Origin: Bacteroides nordii WAL 11050 = JCM 12987
GTDB lineage: Bacteria; Bacteroidota; Bacteroidia; Bacteroidales; Bacteroidaceae
Direction of reading: 5' to 3'
Assembly (NCBI GenBank): GCA_000613465.1
Contig: BAJA01000022.1
Location: 23,591-87,590 of the forward strand
DNA: 64,000 nucleotides
The notes beneath the pieces are model-generated. The model had not been told where the DNA came from. It ran no database searches and saw only the letters and a list, made by a program, of their open reading frames with translations. The stretch's first letter is position 1. Each line of letters opens with the position of its first letter. The position numbers and the translations under genes were made by a program. This document shows positions 45,566 to 56,312 of this stretch, piece after piece.

Positions 45566-46534
45566 ATGCGCAAAGTTTACTACATCTATAATCCGCGAAC
45601 GCAGACCTATGACCGAATTTATCCTACTGTCCGGCAACGGGCATTGAGTATTCTCCGTCGTCTTTTTATCGGTATGGGGCTGGGAGCCGGTAGTTTTATT
45701 GTACTATTGCTCATATTCGGTTCTCCTTCCGAGAAAGAATTGAGGATGGAAAACAGCCGTTTACTGGCACAATACAATGTGCTTTCCCGCCGATTGGATG
45801 ATGCATTGGGAGTATTGCAGGATGTACAGCAGCGTGATGATAATTTGTATCGTGTTATTTTACAAGCTGATCCGGTGTCTCCGGCTATCCGTAAAGCGGG
45901 ATATGGTGGCACTAATCGTTATGAAGAGCTGATGGATCTGGTAAATTCTAAATTGGTAGTGAACACTACTCAGAAATTGGATTTACTTACTAAACAGCTA
46001 TATATTCAGTCTAAATCATTTGATGATGTAGTGGCAATGTGTAAAAATCAAGATGAAATGCTTAGATGCATGCCAGCCATTCAGCCAATTTCGAATAAGG
46101 ACTTAAAGAAGACGGCTTCCGGATACGGGACACGTATTGACCCTATTTATGGTACTGCTAAGTTTCATGCCGGTATGGATTTCTCTGCCAATCCCGGGAC
46201 GGATGTGTATGCTACCGGAGATGGAGTGGTTGTCAAGATGGGTTGGGAGACAGGATATGGTAATACGATTGAAATAGACCATGGCTTTGGATATCGTACA
46301 CGCTATGCACATCTTAGAGAATACAGAACAAAGCTTGGAAAAAAGGTAGTGCGTGGTGAAGTTATTGCCGGAGTAGGCAGTACTGGTAAAAGTACGGGAC
46401 CTCACTTGCATTATGAAGTACATTTTAAAGGGCAGGTGATGAATCCGGTGAACTATTATTTTATGGATTTGAGTGCAGAAGATTATGATAGGATGATTCA
46501 ATTGGCTGCTAACCACGGTAAAGTATTTGACTAA
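45566..46534 (+). CDS. M23-family zinc metallopeptidase (murein endopeptidase)
   Basis: 322 residues. One TM helix (about 34-55) is followed by a coiled coil (about 60-95) and the M23 domain (about 190-300). Zinc ligands are in HAGMDFSANPGTDVYA (HxxxD) and in GPHLHYEVHF (HLH), with ATGDGVVVKMGWETGYGN between. It probably cleaves peptidoglycan cross-links in the periplasm. It is followed 2 bp later by a MerR-type gene; the pair is likely one transcript. Confidence 0.92.
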   Translation: MRKVYYIYNPRTQTYDRIYPTVRQRALSILRRLFIGMGLGAGSFIVLLLIFGSPSEKELRMENSRLLAQYNVLSRRLDDALGVLQDVQQRDDNLYRVILQADPVSPAIRKAGYGGTNRYEELMDLVNSKLVVNTTQKLDLLTKQLYIQSKSFDDVVAMCKNQDEMLRCMPAIQPISNKDLKKTASGYGTRIDPIYGTAKFHAGMDFSANPGTDVYATGDGVVVKMGWETGYGNTIEIDHGFGYRTRYAHLREYRTKLGKKVVRGEVIAGVGSTGKSTGPHLHYEVHFKGQVMNPVNYYFMDLSAEDYDRMIQLAANHGKVFD

Positions 46535-46536
46535 AG

Positions 46537-46881
46537 ATGGGCATTAATACAGATAAGAATTTTAAGTTATATTATTCGATAGCTGAGGTTGCAGAGATGT
46601 TTGATGTAAATCAGTCTTTGCTTCGTTTCTGGGAGAAAGAATTTCCTCAGATTGCGCCTAAGACAAGTGGGCGGGGGGTACGTCAGTATCGTAAGGAAGA
46701 TGTGGATACTATTGCCTTGATTTATCATTTGGTAAAGGAGAAAGGAATGACTCTGCCTGGTGCGCGCCAAAAGTTGAAAGATAATGGAGAGGCCACCATT
46801 CGCAACTTCGAAATAGTCAATCGCTTGAAGGATATCAGAGAAGAATTACTGTCTATAAAAAAAGAACTGGACGAACGATAA
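46537..46881 (+). CDS. MerR-family transcriptional regulator
   Basis: 114 residues. A MerR helix-turn-helix at about 10-75 (YYSIAEVAEMFDVNQSLLRFW, KTSGRGVRQYRKEDVDTI, cited in parts), then a short helix (RLKDIREELLSIKKELDER). No effector domain or metal-binding cysteines are present. It starts 2 bp after the M23 stop. The target is unknown; the layout M23-MerR is widespread in Bacteroidales as far as I know. Confidence 0.88.
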   Translation: MGINTDKNFKLYYSIAEVAEMFDVNQSLLRFWEKEFPQIAPKTSGRGVRQYRKEDVDTIALIYHLVKEKGMTLPGARQKLKDNGEATIRNFEIVNRLKDIREELLSIKKELDER

Positions 46882-46925
46882 TCGCCGTCCGGCTCTTTAG
46901 CTTATTCATTTGATCTTTAATCTTT

Positions 46926-49174
46926 TTAATTCTCTACACGCGTTACAGATTTAATATTCTGAATCTTTCGCAGGTTATCACAGATTGCTTTAACATCATC
47001 TACATCGTGCACATAGAGTTGTACTTTCCCTTCAAAGATACCATCATTGGTTTCTATATCCAACTTACGAATGTTTACGTTAAGTTGTCGTGATATGACT
47101 TGAGTGATTTCGTTTAAGAGTCCCATACTATCTATGCCTTTGATATAAATATACACAAGGAAAGAGAGTACTTTATGTGTGTCCCATACGGTGGCAATAA
47201 TACGGTTACCATAACTGCTTTTCAATTTGGCTGCTACCGGACATTGGCGCTTATGGATGATGACGCGGTCATTTTCATCTATATAACCCAAAACATCGTC
47301 TCCCGGAATAGGATGACAACATTCTGCTATGATATACTGTTTTTGTAGTGCTTCTTCGGTAAGCTTTAATATCTGTTTCGGATTAATAGCTTCTTTTTCC
47401 TGTACCTCTTTTTCTTCCGGTTGTTTTTCTTTATTTCCTCCTCCAAAGGAGAAGGTCAGGTATTTTTTCCAGTTACTGCTTTGCTTTTCTTTTAATTCAT
47501 TCTTGTCGGCATCTCCTAAAATAATACTTTTGTTCCCTATGGCTATAAATAGTTCTTCTTCATTCTTCATGTTATGCAACTTGGACAACTTCGCGATGAT
47601 CACATTATCCGGACGGATTTCCTCTTTTTTAAGAAACTCGTTAAGAAGCTCTTCTCCTTCTTTCTGGTTAATTTTCCGTTCCTTACGCAGAATGGCAGCT
47701 ATTTTGGCACGAGCTCGCGCGTGGTGGCAAATACCTCCCATTGGGGTTGTACACGTTGTGATTTGGAAGTCAGAATTTCTACCTGGTCACCACTTTGCAG
47801 TTTGTGGCTCAGAGGGACCAGCTTGTGATTTACTTTTGCACCGATACAGTGACTGCCGATGTCTGTATGTAATGAGAAAGCAAAATCCAGTGCTGTGGAA
47901 TTCTGAGGCATGGTTTTGAGTTCACCTTTTGGTGTGAACACAAATATTTCGGAGGCAAACAGGTTGAGTTTGATTGTATCCAGGAAGTCAATAGCATCCG
48001 GTTGAGGATCATCCAGGATTTCTTTGATGGTTTTCAACCACTTCTCAAGTTCTCCCTCGTCTTCACTACCGCCTCCTTCTTTGTATTTCCAATGGGCGGC
48101 AAATCCTTGTTCTGCAACGTCATTCATGCGTTCACTACGAATCTGGACTTCGATCCATTGTCCGTTGTTACCCATCAGGGTAACATGCAGTGCCTGATAT
48201 CCATTGGCTTTAGGATGACTAACCCAGTCGCGCAGGCGGTCTGGATGAGGTTTATATATTTTGGAGATAGATACATATATATCAAAACAGTCATTTAGCT
48301 CTTCTTCCGGATTTCTGGGTTCAAAGATTATACGTACAGCAAGCAGATCGTATATTTCTTCAAAAGGAACATGCTTGGTTTGCATCTTATTCCAGATAGA
48401 ATAAATGGATTTGACGCGTGCCAATATGCGATATTTTAATCCCATCTTATCCAGTTGCTCTCGGATAGGTGCAGTAAAATCATTGAATACCTTGTCTCGT
48501 TCTGCGGCAGTGGCATTCAGCTTTTCTTCAATTTCCAAATATTCTTCAGGATGTTCATACTTGAAGCTGAGGTTCTCCAGTTCTGTTTTTATCTTATACA
48601 ATCCCAGACGATTGGCCAAAGGGGCATAGATGTAAAGCGTTTCTCCTGCAATTTTATATTGCTTGTTGGGCAACATGGAACCCAGTGTACGCATATTATG
48701 CAGACGGTCGGCAATCTTAATCAGAATTACACGAATATCGTCTGACATGGTGAGCAATAACTTCTTAAAGTTTTCCGCCTGAGCCGATGCACGATCACCA
48801 AATATCCCACCGGATATTTTGGTCAGTCCATCTACGATTTGTGCAATCTTAGGACCAAAGATGTTCTCAATGTCTTCTACTGTATAATCTGTATCCTCTA
48901 CGACATCATGAAGTAAGGCTGCGCAGATAGAAGTTGAACCCAAGCCTATCTCGTTACATACAATTTTAGCAACAGCTATCGGGTGCATAATATAAGGTTC
49001 ACCGGAACGGCGTTTAATACCTTTATGTGCCTGATTGGCGAAATTGAATGCTTTTGTTATAATCTCAACACGTTTGCGATGCTTGGTTGCAAGATAATCG
49101 TTCAGTAGTTCCTGGAACGCTTGATCGATCATCTCTTCTTCTGCCAGTTCTTTTGGGGGTATATTAGTATCCAT
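46926..49174 (-). CDS. RelA/SpoT-family (p)ppGpp synthetase/hydrolase, frameshifted
   Basis: About 749 residues when joined. Makes and/or degrades (p)ppGpp. HD hydrolase domain (about 40-190, YIMHPIAVAKIVCNEIGLG, ALLHDVVEDTDYT, KIADRLHNMRTLG); synthetase (about 230-350, YDLLAVRIIFEPR, NGYQALHVTLMG); TGS (about 400-460, FVFTPKGELKTMPQNSTALD); a C-terminal ACT domain (VYIYIKGIDSMGLLNEITQV). The first frame ends in TTRELVPK at 47699. The other frame resumes as ARAKIAAILRKERK, so one base is missing at about 47718-47722 in a CGCGCG context. The open frame extends to 49213, but MDTNIPPKEL at 49174 is the better start. An intact HD motif and an intact synthetase suggest a bifunctional Rel. Confidence 0.92.
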
Positions 49175-49242
49175 AAATGTCATCTTTTCATTGCTTTCTG
49201 CAAAAATAAGCAATTTTCAACTCGATGCAAGCAAAGATGTAT

Positions 49243-50537
49243 TTATTTGTATATTTTCAGTTGTTTTCCTGCTGCAATCTTGGTATTTCGTAATCCGTTC
49301 CAGCTTTGGATATCTTTTATGCGAACTCCATATTTTGCTGCAATGGTTCCCAGTGTTTCCCCGCTTTTTATTTTGTGGTAGGTTGGCGTTCCTTTTCCAA
49401 CAGAAGCTTTGGCCCTTGTATTGCTCGGCGGAGTATTATCATTGATAGCAATCGTTTTCCGGTTTCTGAATAACTCATCAGCCGGTGAGCATAAATTGTA
49501 TCTTGCTGATCGATAAATATACTAATGTGGCTTTGTGGCAGGCGAAGCGTGTAGGATTTGCTATCTCCCGGGATTATGTTCTTTTTATATTGGGGATTAA
49601 GACTTTTTATCTGGTCGATATTAACTCCACAGATGTCTGCGATCTGTTCAAAGTGCAGATTCTTATTTACTTGAACCGTATCTGTACTGGCAGGAATATT
49701 TGTTTCCATCGGGCAAATATTATGATCGCAGTAGTAGGTCATTACATAGTTGGCTGCAATAAAAGCCGGTACATATCCGCGGGTTTCTTTGGGCAGGAGA
49801 TTGTATATATCCCAATAATCCGTTTTACCGTTTGCGCGGCGTATGGCCTTGTTAATTGTTCCCGGGCCGCAGTTGTAAGCTGCAATAACAAGGTTCCAGT
49901 CGCCATATATGGCGTATAGCTCTTTCAGATAACGTGCTGCCGCCCAGGTTGCCTTAATCGGGTCACGGCGTTCGTCCACAAGACTATTTGAGTCAAGCCC
50001 ATACATCTTACCTGTAGCCAGCATAAATTGCCACAGCCCAGAAGCTCCTGCACGGGATACGGCAGAAGGATTTAAAGCTGATTCAATGATAGGCAGATAT
50101 TTGAGTTCCAGTGGGAGGTTGTAGGCATCGAGTGCTTCTTCAAAAATAGGCATGTAAAAATTACAGGCACTCAACATAAAAGAGACCTGATTGCGCAGAC
50201 GTCCTGCATACATATCAATAAATTTGCGTACAATTTCATTATACGGCATTTCCATGATAGCGGGGATGCGCGAAAGACGGTCGATATAGACAGAGTCACT
50301 GAACAGTGGATTCACTTCAGAAGTACTGCAATCTTTGCCTAAATCGATATAGTTTTTAGCTTTCCAGTCATTAAGCAGACTGTCAAGCGGATAAGTCATA
50401 CTTTTCGGAAGGTCGATACTTTCCTGGCGCTCGGTTCCGTTTTCTTTGATAATTACGTCTACACTTTGTGCTTTTACCTGTGTGCTTGCTAACAGGAAAA
50501 AGAGAATAAAGGGGTAATAGTTTTTTAGTTTTTTCAT
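49243..50537 (-). CDS. MltD-like lytic transglycosylase with LysM domains, frameshifted
   Basis: Cleaves peptidoglycan glycan strands. The signal peptide is about 1-23. The SLT catalytic domain is about 100-250 with the catalytic Glu in LKYLPIIESALNPSA and RAGASGLWQFMLATG. LysM-like parts follow. The open frame ends at 49368 in an unlikely KLLLEKERQPTTK tail. One base over, the frame gives DELFRNRKTIAIND and a complete second LysM (KIKSGETLGTIAAKYG, SWNGLRNTKIAAGKQLKIYK) to the stop at 49243. The missing base is at about 49491-49494 (a GG pair expected to be GGG). Joined length is about 432 residues. It lies in a row with the DUF5683 gene, parB and parA on the minus strand. Confidence 0.9.
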
Positions 50538-50563
50538 TCTTAGTTGTTGATCTTCAGTTGTTT

Positions 50564-51439
50564 TTAAAACCTAAAGCTACATTGTACACCTACCGATTTA
50601 TTCATCGGGCGGAATTGGTCGTTAATAATTGTTGGCTCAACCCGCAGACTTAAATCCGGGGTAATATCAAAATTCGATAATTCTGCATCAACATAAGCGT
50701 CGATTACAGAGATCAGATATACACCGATAAAAGCGAATATACTAAGATCTCGATAGCGACGGAACATATCTTTACGTTTTCGTAAAACTTCTTTGGCCTG
50801 GCTGTCTGAATAACCTGTAGGAGGTAAAATGTCAAGATGACTATTAGTTGTAGGGTCACTATCCATTATATCCAGATAAGCTTGCGAGTAATCTTTATAC
50901 ATCTTCCCGTTCCAGCTTAGTGCATAAGCACATCCGGCAAATCCTCCATAAATAATGGGAAGTTTCCAGAACTTACGATTGTAAATTTGTCCTCCTCCCG
51001 GGAAAACGATTGCCAGCCAGGTGGCCTTTGTCGGATTAGGAGTCCAGATTTTCTCTGGAATGGCAGGAGGCACAGTATCTTTGGGTTGGGGCAGGACTAC
51101 AGCTGTCTCTATCTCTTTGAGATTTTTCTTATTGGCCTTATCCAAGCTGTCAGCTACTATAGGAGCTACCGCCTGCATTTGGGTACTGTCTATTTTAAGT
51201 GCAGTGATACTATCTCTACTGAGCAGAGCTCTGTTTGTGCCCAAAGAATCTTTCTCTGCCGGACTATTGGTCTCACGATGCCGGCGCGCACGTGCTTTAG
51301 GAGCTTCACGTACTGTTACGGAGTCGTGTGTTGTAACCTTGACAGGTTCTTGTGCATACACATCAATCCCTGCTACCTGTAGAAAACAGAGAAGCAGGGT
51401 GATGATATATGGTTTGTATATCTTATATTTCCTTGTCAT
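50564..51439 (-). CDS. DUF5683 family protein
   Basis: 291 residues. An N-terminal signal or TM segment (about 9-27), a charged disordered region (about 35-120), then a conserved C-terminal domain with AIVFPGGGQIYNRKFWKLP and YGGFAGCAYALSWN, and a TM-like helix (LSIFAFIGVYLISVIDAYV). It ends in a beta-strand (GVQCSFRF). It starts directly after the parB stop. Function unknown; the GGGQ.YN motif is typical of the family. Confidence 0.85.
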   Translation of the reverse strand: MTRKYKIYKPYIITLLLCFLQVAGIDVYAQEPVKVTTHDSVTVREAPKARARRHRETNSPAEKDSLGTNRALLSRDSITALKIDSTQMQAVAPIVADSLDKANKKNLKEIETAVVLPQPKDTVPPAIPEKIWTPNPTKATWLAIVFPGGGQIYNRKFWKLPIIYGGFAGCAYALSWNGKMYKDYSQAYLDIMDSDPTTNSHLDILPPTGYSDSQAKEVLRKRKDMFRRYRDLSIFAFIGVYLISVIDAYVDAELSNFDITPDLSLRVEPTIINDQFRPMNKSVGVQCSFRF

Positions 51440-52330
51440 TTACTTCTTTAACGTGTCGAAGATTTCCATGATACGTTCCAGATCTTCTTCGTTGTTGAAG
51501 GGGATGCTGATTTTACCTTTTCCTTTCTCAGAACAGGTCAACTGTACCTTGGTATTGAAAAATCCCGAAAGATGTTGCTTTAGCATGTTGAATTCTTCCG
51601 GTAGTTTGGAACGCTTTGGTGTGATTTTGCGTGTTCCGCTTTTTACGGTTTCTCCTTCGCTCAGTGATTTTACAATCTCTTCTACTTTGCGTACGGAGTA
51701 ATCGTGCTCCAATATCTCTTCGAATATTTTTACTTGCAGTTTAGGGTCTCCCAACGTAATTAATGCGCGGGCATGTCCCATATCAATTTGTTTGTTTTGC
51801 AATGCCATCTGAATTGGTGCCGGTAACTTCAACAAGCGCAAATAGTTGGCAATAGTAGTACGTTTCTTACCTACTCGTTCGCTGAGACGTTCCTGCGTCA
51901 ATTCATATTGTTCCAGCAAATGTTGATAGGCAAGGGCTATTTCTACTGCGTTAAGATCTTCACGCTGAATATTTTCAATCAGCGCCATTTCCATTACGTT
52001 TTCATCATCGGCTGTGCGGATATAGGCTGGGATTGTTTTTAACCCCGCTTTAAGTGAGGCTCTGTAACGGCGTTCTCCAGCTATAATCTGATATTCATCC
52101 TCCGTAAGCTTACGCAATGTGATAGGTTGGATAATACCGATTTCAGAGATAGAATCTGCCAGTTCCTGCAATGCCGTTTCGTCGAATTCCCGACGTGGCT
52201 GATTCGGATTAACAGAGATTTGTGACAACTCTATCTCATTAATAGACGAAGAACCTTCGGTCTTTACTTCATCCATTGAAAGCAGAGCGTCTAACCCGCG
52301 GCCTAATGCATTTCTTCTTTGTGTTGCCAT
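51440..52330 (-). CDS. parB: Chromosome-partitioning protein ParB
   Basis: CTP-dependent sliding clamp that loads at parS and partners ParA. 296 residues. N-terminal domain (about 30-125) with ISVNPNQPRREFD, IIQPITLRKL and the CTP/arginine box IIAGERRYRASLKAG (GERRYRA). Helix-turn-helix (about 130-200, ERLSERVGKKRTTIANYLRL). The C-terminal dimer part ends in IMEIFDTLKK. 9 bp downstream of parA. Confidence 0.96.
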   Translation of the reverse strand: MATQRRNALGRGLDALLSMDEVKTEGSSSINEIELSQISVNPNQPRREFDETALQELADSISEIGIIQPITLRKLTEDEYQIIAGERRYRASLKAGLKTIPAYIRTADDENVMEMALIENIQREDLNAVEIALAYQHLLEQYELTQERLSERVGKKRTTIANYLRLLKLPAPIQMALQNKQIDMGHARALITLGDPKLQVKIFEEILEHDYSVRKVEEIVKSLSEGETVKSGTRKITPKRSKLPEEFNMLKQHLSGFFNTKVQLTCSEKGKGKISIPFNNEEDLERIMEIFDTLKK

Positions 52331-52339
52331 ATACCTCGT

Positions 52340-53108
52340 TTATTTACTATTTCTGTTGATAATTTCTTGTGCTAATGCCATATGATTTTTGGCTCCGGTT
52401 GATTCTGCATCATATAAGATGGTTGGTATACCGTAACTGGGAGCTTCGCTTAGTTTGACATTACGCTGTATTACAGTCTTAAATACCAATTCCTGAAAAT
52501 GGCGTTTTACCTCATCGTATATCTGATTGGCCTGACGCAGGCGTGAGTCATACATTGTCAGTAAGAATCCTTCTATTTCCAGTGCCGGGTTAAGTTTGGA
52601 TTTTATAATTTTAATGGTATTCAATAATTTACTGATTCCTTCGAGAGCGAAGTATTCAGCCTGCACAGGGATGATTACAGAATCAGCAGCGGTCAGTGCG
52701 TTAATAGTGATGAGCCCCAGCGAAGGCGAACAGTCTATTAATATATAATCATATTCTTCCTTCAGAGGAGTTAACACTTCTTTCAATATCTTTTCGCGGT
52801 TCTTCAGATTTAGCATCTCTATTTCTGCTCCTACCAGATTGATATGTGAAGAGATGACTTTCAGTGATTCAATTTCTGTGTCATGGATAGCATCCTGTAC
52901 ATCAGCTCTATCTATAATACATTCATAGATTGTACACTCTGATTGCTTAATATCAACTCCCAGACCAGATGAAGCATTTGCCTGTGGGTCTGCGTCAACC
53001 ACCAGTACTTTTTTTTTCGAGTGTAGCGAGTGAGGCTGCGAGATTGATCGTAGTCGTTGTTTTACCTACACCGCCTTTTTGATTGGCCAAAGCAATTATT
53101 TTTCCCAT
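52340..53108 (-). CDS. parA: Chromosome-partitioning ATPase ParA, frameshifted in an A9 run
   Basis: Deviant Walker ATPase that positions the origin with ParB. The true start is ATG at 53108: [19 protein letters not shown] contains the Walker A KGGVGKT. A run of nine A (53009-53017, minus strand) pushes the frame out; with eight A the frame continues as [18 protein letters not shown], which carries Walker B. The rest ([35 protein letters not shown]) is intact. Joined length is about 255 residues. The A9 run could be a sequencing error, or a slippage site that makes some correct protein. A minus-strand -7 box TATATTTGC lies at 53255-53263. Confidence 0.93.
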
Positions 53109-53495
53109 ATTATCTAATTTTATCGGCTGCGAAATAAGTGATAATAACTCAGAGCACCTACGAAAAAAGAGAAACTTTGCTGATTCTGTTGATAAGTCAT
53201 CTGTTTTGTTAATAACTGAACAATGAAATCTTTATGTATTCCTTTTCCTGGCCTGCAAATATACATATTTATATTAAATAACGGGTTGCTTTTTTACTCA
53301 CTTGCAGAAGATTAAGATTTGTAAACGCCTGCAAATGATTATGCGGGAAAGTAAATAATAACTCCTGTACCTTCTCAGAATACATATAACTAAATATCTT
53401 CAAAGTCTGGATGAAGGTTTAAAAAAGGGGAGAGTTGGTGATAAACGTTCTTTTTGCTACTTTTGTACTGAATTATAAAGACTAAGGAGATTATT
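53109..53495. promoter_or_regulatory. Divergent intergenic region between parA and surE
   Basis: 387 bp. Minus-strand TATATTTGC (53255-53263) faces parA. Plus-strand TACTTTTGT (53458-53466), with TTG at 53435 as -33, faces surE. TGCAAAT recurs at 53254 and 53332. No gene, no clear parS-like palindrome. Confidence 0.5.
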
Positions 53496-54263
53496 ATGGA
53501 AAATAAGCGACCTTTGATACTCATCTCTAATGATGATGGTGTCATGGCAAAAGGCATAAGTGAACTTATAAAGTTTCTTCGTCCGTTAGGCGAAATTGTA
53601 GTTATGGCGCCCGATACTGCCCGTTCGGGTAGTGGATGTGCTATTACCGTGACTCAACCTGTACATTATCAGTTAGTTCGTAAAGAGGTGGGATTGACCG
53701 TATACAAATGTTCGGGTACACCGGCTGATTGTATTAAACTGGCTTGGAATACAGTACTTGATCGGAAACCCGATTTGGTGGTAGGAGGTGTTAATCATGG
53801 TGATAATTCGGCAACGAATGTCCATTACTCCGGTACGATGGGAATTGTAATTGAGGGGTGTCTGAATGGGATTCCTTCTATTGGCTTTTCTCTTTGCAGT
53901 CATGATCCCGGAGCCGATTTTGAGTCAGCAGGCCCGTATATCCGTCAAATAGCTTCTCAGGTATTAGAAAAAGGATTACCTTTATTAACTTGTCTGAATG
54001 TAAATTTCCCTGATACAAAGGATATTAAGGGAATTAAAGTCTGTGAACAGGCTAAGGGGCGATGGACCAATGAATGGGAAGCTTGTCCCCGAAAAGGAGA
54101 TAGCAATTATTTCTGGCTGATAGGAGAGTTTACAGATGATGAACCGGAGAATGAGAAGAATGATCATTGGGCACTTGCTAATGGTTACGTTGCCATTACT
54201 CCGACCAAAGTGGATGTGACGGATTATGAGTTTATGAACGAACTGAATAAATGGTTTGAATAA
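53496..54263 (+). CDS. surE: 5'-nucleotidase / polyphosphatase SurE
   Basis: Stationary-phase survival phosphatase, acts on nucleoside monophosphates with a divalent metal. 255 residues. The metal site is [13 protein letters not shown] (Asp-Asp about 11-12), then [10 protein letters not shown] (Ser) and [20 protein letters not shown] (Asn) at about 93-112. Its stop overlaps the lpxB start by 1 bp (TAATG), so translation is coupled. Confidence 0.96.
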   Translation: MENKRPLILISNDDGVMAKGISELIKFLRPLGEIVVMAPDTARSGSGCAITVTQPVHYQLVRKEVGLTVYKCSGTPADCIKLAWNTVLDRKPDLVVGGVNHGDNSATNVHYSGTMGIVIEGCLNGIPSIGFSLCSHDPGADFESAGPYIRQIASQVLEKGLPLLTCLNVNFPDTKDIKGIKVCEQAKGRWTNEWEACPRKGDSNYFWLIGEFTDDEPENEKNDHWALANGYVAITPTKVDVTDYEFMNELNKWFE

Positions 54264-55399
54264 TGAAATATTATCTCATTGTTGGCGAAGCTTCCGGTGA
54301 TCTGCATGCCTCTCATCTGATGGCTGCATTGAAAGAAGAGGATCCGCAGGCCGATTTTCGTTTCTTTGGCGGTGACTTGATGGCTGCTGTTGGAGGGACG
54401 ATGGTGAAGCATTATAAAGAATTAGCTTATATGGGATTTATTCCTGTATTGTTGCATTTGCGCACTATCTTTGCCAATATGAGGTGTTGTAAAGAAGATA
54501 TAGTATCCTGGAATCCGGATGTTGTTATTCTGGTAGATTATCCAGGTTTCAATCTGAATATTGCAAAGTTTATTCACTCTCATACTCAAATACCTGTCTA
54601 TTATTATATTTCGCCAAAGATATGGGCTTGGAAGGAATATCGGATAAAGAACATTAAACGTGATGTTGACGAGCTTTTTTCCATTCTTCCCTTTGAAGTT
54701 GAGTTTTTTGAAAAGAAGCACGGCTATCCGATACATTATGTTGGCAATCCTACGGTGGATGAGGTGACTGCTTTTTGTCATTCTCATTCGGAGAGTTTTG
54801 GAGATTTTATTCGCGACAATAATCTGGAGGATAAACCGGTTATTGCTCTTCTTGCCGGAAGTCGGAAGCAAGAGATAAAAGACAATCTTCCCGGTATGTT
54901 AAAAGCAGCTTCTGCTTTTCCTGATTATCAGTTGGTGCTGGCGGGAGCCCCTTCTATTACTCCTGAATATTATCAGCAATATGTAGGCGATGTGCAAGTG
55001 AAGATTATTTTCAATCAGACTTACCGGCTTTTGCAACACTCTGATGTAGCCCTGGTTACCTCTGGTACAGCAACATTGGAAACAGCACTTTTCCGGATTC
55101 CTCAAGTTGTATGTTATTATTTGGCATGTGGCAAGTTTGTGTCTTTTTTGCGTAAGCATATTCTGAAAGTAAAGTTTATTTCTCTTGTTAATTTGATAGC
55201 CGATCGTGAAGTTGTAAAGGAACTTGTTGCTGATACAATGACGGTTGAGAATATGAAAATAGAGTTGGAACGACTTTTGTTTAATAAGGAGTACCGCCGG
55301 AAAATGTTGGATGAATATGAATTAATGGCTCAACGTCTTGGTCCAGCTGGAGCTCCCCGGCATGCTGCTCGTGAAATGATGAAATTGCTTAAAAAATAA
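54263..55399 (+). CDS. lpxB: Lipid-A-disaccharide synthase
   Basis: Joins UDP-2,3-diacylglucosamine and lipid X to the lipid A disaccharide at the inner membrane. 378 residues, GT19. N-terminal GEASGDLHASHLM (about 7-19); middle YYISPKIWAWKEYRIK (about 112-127); C-terminal VALLAGSRKQEIKDN-like region and LVTSGTATLETALF (about 271-284). Co-transcribed with surE. Confidence 0.97.
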   Translation: MKYYLIVGEASGDLHASHLMAALKEEDPQADFRFFGGDLMAAVGGTMVKHYKELAYMGFIPVLLHLRTIFANMRCCKEDIVSWNPDVVILVDYPGFNLNIAKFIHSHTQIPVYYYISPKIWAWKEYRIKNIKRDVDELFSILPFEVEFFEKKHGYPIHYVGNPTVDEVTAFCHSHSESFGDFIRDNNLEDKPVIALLAGSRKQEIKDNLPGMLKAASAFPDYQLVLAGAPSITPEYYQQYVGDVQVKIIFNQTYRLLQHSDVALVTSGTATLETALFRIPQVVCYYLACGKFVSFLRKHILKVKFISLVNLIADREVVKELVADTMTVENMKIELERLLFNKEYRRKMLDEYELMAQRLGPAGAPRHAAREMMKLLKK

Positions 55400-55421
55400 G
55401 CTATCTTTTGATAATAAATCT

Positions 55422-55453
55422 AAAGCCGGTGCAGTAAATGCCCGGCTTTTTTT
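55422..55453 (+). terminator. Terminator after lpxB
   Basis: AAAGCCGG (55422-55429) and CCGGCTTT (55442-55449) with a T-run following. Confidence 0.75.
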
Positions 55454-55491
55454 ATTTATCTGATAGAAACAAAAAAGAAAGGAATACATAT

Positions 55492-56235
55492 ATGAAAAAG
55501 TTGAATTGTTTTTTCTTAGTGTTGTTATTGGTATTAATTCCTACTTTGCAATCATGTGATGAGAGTGATGGATATTCTATCGGACAACGTGGAGGGAGTT
55601 GGGCTACAGTTCGTGTAGTGAGTGGTGATACGTATTATTTTGAGTCCGATAATTATGGGAGTCTTTGGCCGGCTGCAACAAATGTTTATGGATTTAAACC
55701 GGTAGACGGTAAACGTATGCTTGTTGTTTTCAATCCTTTGTATGATAACTATGGGGAGTATGATATGGCTATTAAGGTTGAGAACCTATTTCCTGTTACA
55801 ACGAAGCAGGTGGAAGACTTAACCTCAGAGAATGAAGAAGAGATAGGCAATGATCCGGTCTCTATTCTTAAAGGTGATATCTGGATTGCTAATGGATATC
55901 TGAATCTTATATTCGAACAGAACAGACCTGTTTATGGGCCACACCGGGTTAGTCTGGTGCGTAATACGATAGAGGAAGCAGAAGATGATGGATATATCCA
56001 TTTAGAATATCGTTATAATACGCATAACGATCTGTCCGGTTGGTTTGGTTATGAACCCGTTTCATTTAATCTGAATTCTCTGGACTTTGAAGGAAAGAAG
56101 GGGTTGAAGTTGAAACTGAACTCATCCGTAAATGGCAAAATTGAGTTGACATTTAACGTGAAAGAAACGACGTCTGTCCCCAAAATAGCTCTAAACCTTG
56201 TTTATAACACACTGGAAGCAGGTAAGACGGAATAG
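55492..56235 (+). CDS. NigD-like lipoprotein
   Basis: 247 residues from the ATG at 55492, with the signal MKKLNCFFLVLLLVLIPTLQ and lipid Cys in SCDESDGYS. Upstream in-frame codons reach into the lpxB terminator and are not used. It resembles NigD-like proteins: N-terminal beta-barrel (SWATVRVVSGDTYYFESDN) and a C-terminal Ig-like half (KLKLNSSVNGKIELTFNVKE). Function unknown; the name comes from a bacteriocin immunity neighbour that is not present here. Confidence 0.82.
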   Translation: MKKLNCFFLVLLLVLIPTLQSCDESDGYSIGQRGGSWATVRVVSGDTYYFESDNYGSLWPAATNVYGFKPVDGKRMLVVFNPLYDNYGEYDMAIKVENLFPVTTKQVEDLTSENEEEIGNDPVSILKGDIWIANGYLNLIFEQNRPVYGPHRVSLVRNTIEEAEDDGYIHLEYRYNTHNDLSGWFGYEPVSFNLNSLDFEGKKGLKLKLNSSVNGKIELTFNVKETTSVPKIALNLVYNTLEAGKTE

Positions 56236-56257
56236 TGTTTTGCCGGGCTTTCAATTA

Positions 56258-56295
56258 AAACGGGCCTGTCTTTGCTGTTGGAGACAGGCCCGTTT
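56258..56295. terminator. Bidirectional terminator between NigD-like gene and cdsA
   Basis: Perfect 14-bp arms AAACGGGCCTGTCT (56258-56271) and AGACAGGCCCGTTT (56282-56295) between two convergent genes. Confidence 0.85.
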
Positions 56296-56312
56296 CTGTA
56301 TATGAATCTTTT

